Shown in pieces: positions 44,968 through 50,746 of a DNA stretch of 50,746 nt. The notes beneath the pieces are model-generated. The model ran no database searches, was not told the DNA's origin, and was given only the letters and a program-made list of their open reading frames with translations. Both the position numbers and the translations under genes were made by a program. Each line of letters opens with the position of its first letter. Within the stretch, counting starts at the first letter, position 1. The DNA is from Bacteroidales bacterium (lineage in GTDB: Bacteria > Bacteroidota > Bacteroidia > Bacteroidales > Muribaculaceae): positions 1-50,746 of the forward strand of contig JAUNFY010000015.1 in assembly GCA_030524805.1 (NCBI GenBank), in the 5' to 3' direction.

Positions 44968-47900
44968 TTATTGCACTTGGAGGATGGCGCCGGCAGAGTG
45001 GCTGACGAGGGCGGGGGCGTATTGGCTCTGCAGGGTGGCGATGCCGCACGAGAATTCTCCCTGCTGACTGATGGTGCAGTCGTAGGAAATCACGTGGTGC
45101 CCTTTCGGAAGGAAGTCGAAGAAGAGGTTGGTGCTCTCGTTGCGCACTTCCTTATAGTACCATACTCCGTCGGTGGCGGTGTAGTGCGAGATCTGGTCGG
45201 TAGGTTCAAGGCAGGCGCTTCTCTCATCGGTGAGGGCAACGTAGTCCATGTCGCGGTCGGTGGAGATGGTAAGCGTGACTCTCACTTTCATTCCGGTCTT
45301 CAAAGTAATTCCGGCTTTCGGCACAAGATTTCCGTTGCCTTCATCTACCAATGCCACAATCTGCTTGTTTATCGACATCTCGGGGAGCGCGGAGGGTTTT
45401 ACCTCCATGATGGGCGCTTCATATTGAGCGATCACTCCGCCCCATGCCGGAGAAGCGCCGCTGCGCGCTATCTTCAGTTTCTTGCCCGAAGCCTGTTTCG
45501 CATCAAGATTCATTGTGAACGCACCGGTGAGCGCAGCCGTCTCGGGCAGTGTCAGCCGCTGCGACTGCAGGTGGAATTCCGGCATCTTAGCCTCGGTGTC
45601 GGCTGTCCAGTCGGAGCCTGAGGTCAGGATGGCGTTGATGGTCTCTGCCGTCACTATGTTTTGTCCCCAGTCTTCGGTCTGCCGGCTCAGTATCAGCCAC
45701 TGGCGGAGTCCGTCGACAATATTGCCGGCAGGCTCAATCTCGGCAAAAGCCTTCAGCACCATAGTGGTGGTGGCAAGCGCGCTGCTGCCGTGGAATCCCG
45801 AACTCAGATTGTCGAACCATACACCTTTCTGAGGCGTCTCGCTTGCATACTGCCTGAGCGATTCAAGTATCTCGCGGGCAGTCTTTCTATCTCCGTTCCG
45901 CCACATTACGATCGCCGACCGCGCTTTCTCTCTGATTGCATAGTCTTTCCATTCAGATGCTATGTCTTTCAGGGCCTTACCAGCGAGAGAGGCCATCTCT
46001 GAAGAATACTTGCCGGATGGAAGGGCGTCTTTGGTGATGCTGCTTCTCGTAAACATCCAGTTGAGCAGATAGCTAAGCGATCCGTCTTTAGTGTGATATT
46101 TATGGTATTCATCCACAATCTGCTTGTCGACAAATCCTACCGCCGATCTGATCATACCGGTGGCGTCGCCGAACCGGTCTAAGGCGCCGGCCTTCTGCAT
46201 CATGGCGAGGTTGTAGACCACTGTGCTTGTGATAAATACCGACGGCTTCATATCCGGGCACCAGCTCCAGCCTCCGTCGGCTGTCTGGAGTTTCTTCAAC
46301 GCATCGATTTGCTCTGCAATCACGCTTTCGGCTTTCACGCTGTCGAGCAAAGATGAAAGACGGCCCATGCGCAAAGTCTCCGACTCTGCATTGTTGACCC
46401 ATGGCGTGTTGTTGAGGTCGGCTATCTTCAGGTTGCCGTCTTTTTCAAGATTGCTCTTGAGGGCGGCGAATTGGGAGTTGCTGTCGGCAAGGAGAGCCTC
46501 GAGCCCCTTCTTGAGCGAAGGACGTGAGGAGATGAGATTGTAGGCCATGGCATTTCCGTAGAGGGTGAATGCCTTGGTGAGGATGCTCTTGGAGTCGGTC
46601 TGCATTATGTCGGGCAGGGCTGTGAGGCAATACCATGCGGGATTGTCGCAATACTGGAGCGTCACCCTGGCGTCGCTGTCAAATTTCGGCAGTTTTATTT
46701 CAAAGTCAGTCTGCGCCGGCGCAAGCCAGAAGGGGGTGGATTCCACTACGGGCGATGAGGCGGGAAGCACCGGCAGAAGGGTCTGCTCGCCATCGCGGTG
46801 TCCCCGGGCCTCGGCGTAGGCACGGAAGGCTACGGAGGAAACACCGGAAGGTACGGTCCACGAGGCGGATATGATGCGGTTGCCGGAGGCAGCCACGCTC
46901 TCGGCGTCGAACGACTGCGACAGCAACACGTTGCCGGTGAGCAAGTCGACAAGTTCGATGCGTCCTCCCACTCCGCATTCTTCGCCGGTGTTGTTGAAGA
47001 GTGTCGCCGTGAGTTCGATCACGTCGCCGGTGCGCACGAAGCGCGGGCAATGTCCCGACACCATGACAGGTTTCGAAGCCACAGTGTTCATCTGCGCATA
47101 GCAGGTCCTCATCGACTCATTGTAGCCGAGCAGTTGCAGTTGCCAGGTGGTGTTGAAGTTGGGCACCGTGAAGTCGATATCCAGCATACCCTCGTCGTCG
47201 GTGGTGAGACAGGGGCTGAAGAAAGCCACAGGATATTCCGACACCCTCAGCTCCGCAGCATCGGCAGCCGAACCGTTTTCTGTCGCTCCGGCACTGACTC
47301 CGGCCGCGATTGACTCTATTCCTTTTACAAGAGCCTCATCGGCCTCGTCTTCATAGTCGGCCGATTCTTCCTTGACAACCACCGCCTCGGCAGCCGCCAT
47401 CTTATACGCCCGCGATGTGACCGCGGCGTTAGGCATGGCACCGTCAGAAGCCCCCACCCCCATGGCGTAGAACACCTGGTTTCTCACCATGTATCCGAGT
47501 CCCCAGTTCTGACCGTAGTCGTTGATGCTCGGGAAGACAAAACGCTTGGTGGGCAGACGCTTGATTTCCTTCAGGTTGAAACTTATATCGGGATAGCGGT
47601 TATAGAAGGTGTTGAAATAAACGTAGGAATGATAATAGTCAGACGACGGATTGAAAGTCCACCTGAAAGGTGCGAGTTGATTGAGGGCGGCGTCGGTCAT
47701 CACAGCCATGACGGGTATTCTGCCCGTAGGGCCGTATGTGCGCGAAATCCTGAATCTCCAGTGCTCGGCATCGCCTGCCGATATTTTGTCGCGGAATGTC
47801 TCGGTGGTGATCTCCATCTTGTCGGAATACTCCGCCGGGTAGAATGTGATGCTCTCGTTTGTCGTTGAAAGATCCGATATGTAGCAGATGTTTAGCTTCT

Positions 47901-50742
47901 TCGGTACCCTTCCTGTCGGGTAGTCGACTGGGATGTTGAGATTATTGTCTTTCACATGGAGCCATCTGATGTCGGATATCGAATCGTAGCCGGAGATGAC
48001 AGCCGGAATCCATCGGTCGGGCACGCCGCTGCCGATTGTCACGTTGGCAGTGGTCTGGCCGGGAGTAGCGTAAAACTCGGTCACGGGCAACCACAGGTCC
48101 ACACCGGCCGGAGCCTTCGTGTCGGTGTCTCTCCACATCACGAATGTCACCGATTCTTCCGAATCCGGAATGTCGGGGAAAGAAACTTCAAGGTCGTATT
48201 CCGCCGACGCGTAATCCAGCGCGGGGAGAATGAGCGAGGGCGACATGAACGTGCCTTCGGCCACGATTTTGTCCGATTCCGATTCGGTGAGCACATAGTT
48301 AAGCTTCCTTGCCACAGGCCTGTCAAGCATATCGGTGACTTTGAACTGCAGTGCCGGTATGGAGTCGGTGATGTTGATGGCATCGTTGGGGAAAGACGGG
48401 TGGGAGATGTGGTAATCCTGACCTATCGCAAAGCGTTGCTGCTGTCCGGTCTGAGTCTCGCCGGCCTGCGAAGTGGCGGAGATCTCCACATTGAAGACAC
48501 CTTTCTCGAAGGGAGTGCCATTGAGGTTGGCGGTGGGGAGGCTGATGGTGTATTTACCTTCCGCATCGGTCGCTACCGACGAACTGTAGCTTCCGGAACA
48601 AGACACGTTCCATCTCCATGGCGGCATGTAGGTCACGGTATAGTTCACCTTGGCGTCGGCGAGAGGCATGCCGGAGTAGGTGAGCACCTCACCCTTGAGG
48701 TTCACCACGTCGCCTGCCGTCACTTCATCCTGTTTGTTGGAGGCGGTGACGAAGAAAGTGGGCGCTACATAGTCGGCCACTTGAAACGAGGCGCTGCCGA
48801 CATACCTGCCTTTGCTGTTTTTGGCCGAGAGCGACCAACGGCCCAGAAGACCGCTTGCGGGGATGCTGAAACTTGCCGATGCGCGTCCGTAGCTGTCTGT
48901 GGTCAGTTCCTGCGATGCCACTTCCTTGCGGTTGGCGTCGAGCAGACATACGGTGTAGGTAGCGTCGGGTTCCATCGCAAGCTTCCCGATGCCGGAGCTG
49001 TATGTGATGACTGCAAAGCTGATGCTGTCGCCGGGGTGATAGATGCTGCGGTCGGTGAGGATGGAGACATCGTGGCTCACCGTAGTGTCGCGGCTCGATG
49101 TGGAGTTGTATGAAATGCTATTGTCGGTCCACACCGAACCGTTGTAGCGCGCTTCCATACTGAATCTCCGGTCGGTCACCGTCACGCATCCGAGGCTGTC
49201 GGTGGTCAGTGTCGCGGTCAGTTTCTTGGTGGAGGAGTTGTCCGGATAGGTATACACCATCACTTTAGCCCCTTCGATGGGGTGGCCGTCCTTTCCGTCT
49301 ACGACGATGACCTTCGTAGAGGCATCGGGATATCTCATCGAAAGCACGCTGATGTCGCTCACGCTGAAGGGATTGCGCCAGCGGTTGCCGGCTATAGAGG
49401 GGTAGATTCCTTTTGCATCGGGCGTTGAGCTGGGCAGGACGATATAGTTGCCGACCGGAAGCTGTCCGATCGAGGCCTTGGTATTATACCTGCTCCCTTT
49501 CTCCACCTTCACTGCCTTGACGAGGTGGCTGCGTGCGGCCACGCTCTTGTTGGTGGGTGATTCACCTTTCTCATTCTTGGCGTCGTAGGTATACACGAGA
49601 ATCCATGTGCGGTCGCAGTTGGTGAAGGTCACATTCATCGAGATGTCTGAAGAGGTGTGGTATTGACTGCGGTAGCTGATGTTTGCGGAAGGCCGGGTCA
49701 TCGAGGCCAGGATGTTCTTCAGCGAGTTGACGTAGAAACCGCCGGGAAACCGTGCTATCGATTCCTTGAGCATTTCCATATATCTGCCGCGTTTTATCAC
49801 GGATGGGTTGGAGTCGTCTTCGTAGTCAGGAACCACGTTCGATTCAAGTTGAATCAATATCAGCTGTTCGCCTTCAGTGCCCTTCACTTTTTCAAGAGCC
49901 TCGATCAGCATCGGGGCGCGGAGTGAGTATGGACTGCAGTCTGCTTTCTCGGTCAATACCCAGGCCAGCATCAGGCTTTGGCCTCGTGCCGATGTGCGGT
50001 CGATGAGGGAGTTGATGGCCTCGTCGCGCAGCGATCGGCATCTCGAGCCGGGAGTGGAAGGCGCGGAGTCGTTGCTGAAGAAGGGGATGACGTCTTCCGA
50101 CTCGTCGGCATATTGGTTTAGGAGCTGGAAGCATTTGTAGTCGATGAATTCATCGACCGTCATTCCATATTTCGCAGCCGTCTCGAAGTCGGAGAGGAAG
50201 CCCTTCCATTGCTTGATGGGGCGCCCTGTGTTCGCTTTGCTGTCGAGGGCCGACGAGCACAGCGAGTGGATTTTGTTAGCAAATATGTCGCGGCTCCATT
50301 CGTAAGGATTGGCAGCGACGGAATCGGCCGGGAGTTGTCGCCGGTCGGCTTGCCATCCTATCTGGCTGTAGATGGCATTGTAAATGTCGGCCTCGATGAG
50401 CCGGAAAGCCGGTTGCCACTCCGCCGGGGCGAGCGAGGCGATGCTGTCGATCCGGCGCAGCTGCATGGCTACGCTGTCGTTGCTCACAAGGTTTGATGCG
50501 GTGGTCTGTTGGATGATAGCCTCCACCGCCTTGTCCCATTTGCCTTCGGCCATGGCCGCCGACAGTTGTTTGCTTGAGTTTTCCACCACTGTCTTCGGAT
50601 AAGCGAAGTCGGGCACCATGTTTCCGCTCTTTTTGGCGGAGGCGGAAGCGGAAGGGGTAAGGGAAATCAGTACCCCCGAAAAAAACAGCGCAGCTGCCCT
50701 CCGGGCAACTGCTCCAAGTTTATATGTGAATGCTTTGTTCAT
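44968..50742 (-). CDS. Alpha-2-macroglobulin-like exported protein (MG2 family), thioester motif absent
   Basis: 1924 aa, complete: the start ATG lies 4 bp inside the window edge. A signal sequence (AALFFSGVLISLTPSASASA) is followed by an unusually long helical N-terminal region, MG domains including MG2 (about 510-620), an A2M domain (SEYPVAFFSPCLTTDDEGML), and the alpha-helical thioester-domain region (LQTADGGWSWCPDMKPSVFI). At the place of the CxEQ thioester (after NPAWYCLTALPDIM, about residues 1375-1392) the sequence reads TDSKSILTKAFTLYGN, with no CxEQ. Bacterial A2Ms trap or brace against proteases in the periplasm; lacking the covalent trap, this one is probably structural or a binding protein. 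Confidence 0.87.
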   Translation of the reverse strand: MNKAFTYKLGAVARRAAALFFSGVLISLTPSASASAKKSGNMVPDFAYPKTVVENSSKQLSAAMAEGKWDKAVEAIIQQTTASNLVSNDSVAMQLRRIDSIASLAPAEWQPAFRLIEADIYNAIYSQIGWQADRRQLPADSVAANPYEWSRDIFANKIHSLCSSALDSKANTGRPIKQWKGFLSDFETAAKYGMTVDEFIDYKCFQLLNQYADESEDVIPFFSNDSAPSTPGSRCRSLRDEAINSLIDRTSARGQSLMLAWVLTEKADCSPYSLRAPMLIEALEKVKGTEGEQLILIQLESNVVPDYEDDSNPSVIKRGRYMEMLKESIARFPGGFYVNSLKNILASMTRPSANISYRSQYHTSSDISMNVTFTNCDRTWILVYTYDAKNEKGESPTNKSVAARSHLVKAVKVEKGSRYNTKASIGQLPVGNYIVLPSSTPDAKGIYPSIAGNRWRNPFSVSDISVLSMRYPDASTKVIVVDGKDGHPIEGAKVMVYTYPDNSSTKKLTATLTTDSLGCVTVTDRRFSMEARYNGSVWTDNSISYNSTSSRDTTVSHDVSILTDRSIYHPGDSISFAVITYSSGIGKLAMEPDATYTVCLLDANRKEVASQELTTDSYGRASASFSIPASGLLGRWSLSAKNSKGRYVGSASFQVADYVAPTFFVTASNKQDEVTAGDVVNLKGEVLTYSGMPLADAKVNYTVTYMPPWRWNVSCSGSYSSSVATDAEGKYTISLPTANLNGTPFEKGVFNVEISATSQAGETQTGQQQRFAIGQDYHISHPSFPNDAINITDSIPALQFKVTDMLDRPVARKLNYVLTESESDKIVAEGTFMSPSLILPALDYASAEYDLEVSFPDIPDSEESVTFVMWRDTDTKAPAGVDLWLPVTEFYATPGQTTANVTIGSGVPDRWIPAVISGYDSISDIRWLHVKDNNLNIPVDYPTGRVPKKLNICYISDLSTTNESITFYPAEYSDKMEITTETFRDKISAGDAEHWRFRISRTYGPTGRIPVMAVMTDAALNQLAPFRWTFNPSSDYYHSYVYFNTFYNRYPDISFNLKEIKRLPTKRFVFPSINDYGQNWGLGYMVRNQVFYAMGVGASDGAMPNAAVTSRAYKMAAAEAVVVKEESADYEDEADEALVKGIESIAAGVSAGATENGSAADAAELRVSEYPVAFFSPCLTTDDEGMLDIDFTVPNFNTTWQLQLLGYNESMRTCYAQMNTVASKPVMVSGHCPRFVRTGDVIELTATLFNNTGEECGVGGRIELVDLLTGNVLLSQSFDAESVAASGNRIISASWTVPSGVSSVAFRAYAEARGHRDGEQTLLPVLPASSPVVESTPFWLAPAQTDFEIKLPKFDSDARVTLQYCDNPAWYCLTALPDIMQTDSKSILTKAFTLYGNAMAYNLISSRPSLKKGLEALLADSNSQFAALKSNLEKDGNLKIADLNNTPWVNNAESETLRMGRLSSLLDSVKAESVIAEQIDALKKLQTADGGWSWCPDMKPSVFITSTVVYNLAMMQKAGALDRFGDATGMIRSAVGFVDKQIVDEYHKYHTKDGSLSYLLNWMFTRSSITKDALPSGKYSSEMASLAGKALKDIASEWKDYAIREKARSAIVMWRNGDRKTAREILESLRQYASETPQKGVWFDNLSSGFHGSSALATTTMVLKAFAEIEPAGNIVDGLRQWLILSRQTEDWGQNIVTAETINAILTSGSDWTADTEAKMPEFHLQSQRLTLPETAALTGAFTMNLDAKQASGKKLKIARSGASPAWGGVIAQYEAPIMEVKPSALPEMSINKQIVALVDEGNGNLVPKAGITLKTGMKVRVTLTISTDRDMDYVALTDERSACLEPTDQISHYTATDGVWYYKEVRNESTNLFFDFLPKGHHVISYDCTISQQGEFSCGIATLQSQYAPALVSHSAGAILQVQ

Positions 50743-50746
50743 GTCA

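Overview
This 50.7 kb window is chromosomal DNA from a Bacteroidota bacterium, most likely order Bacteroidales; the GC-rich coding sequence would fit a Muribaculaceae-like genome, but that family-level guess is inference. The evidence is the gene content (DUF3822 next to rsmD, DUF3108, DUF4252-like, BspA-like LRR, TlpA-like and OMP_b-brl_3-type proteins, an 11-subunit complex I with fused NuoCD and no NuoEFG) and promoters of the Bacteroidetes type (TTG - 20 bp - TAnnTTTG), several of which match the consensus exactly. No rRNA, tRNA or CRISPR was seen.

Layout. 1-5890 (minus): tripartite RND efflux operon (outer membrane factor, periplasmic adaptor, RND pump) in which the adaptor gene carries an in-frame amber stop. 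6124-7161 (plus): cytosolic L-asparaginase with a clear promoter and terminator. 7503-13051 (minus): S9 peptidase, ribBA, rsmD and a DUF3822 gene, probably one operon. 13140-15310 (plus): MATE transporter translationally coupled to ispE; the MATE and DUF3822 genes diverge from a compact promoter pair that looks leaderless on both sides. 15490-17271: a 22-codon reading frame, a BspA-like LRR protein, a palindrome cluster and a DUF3108 protein.

17396-34979 (minus) is the core of the window: one apparent 17.4 kb, 18-gene energy operon, nuoA-B-CD-H, then a complete F1Fo ATP synthase set (atpD-C-B-E-F-H-A-G), then nuoI-J-K-L-M-N. The ATP synthase genes sit inside the complex I operon, with a perfect consensus promoter before nuoA and a strong UUCG-loop terminator after nuoN. 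Two hairpins of the same geometry and loop, whose stems differ yet still pair, precede atpD and atpG.

35070-36538 (minus) holds an AAA/DUF4143 ATPase gene with a structured leader of about 200 nt and two 33-bp direct repeats over its promoter. 36557-43699 (minus) is a five-gene envelope module: ECF sigma factor, anti-sigma-like membrane protein, DUF4252-like protein, large TlpA-like thioredoxin and outer-membrane beta-barrel, with a four-copy 23-bp repeat at an internal gene junction. 43816-44960 holds a REP-associated (HUH, Y1) transposase with an unusual DprA/LOG-like C-terminal half and, beside it, a 145-bp near-perfect palindrome. 44968-50742 (minus) is a full alpha-2-macroglobulin-like protein lacking the thioester motif.
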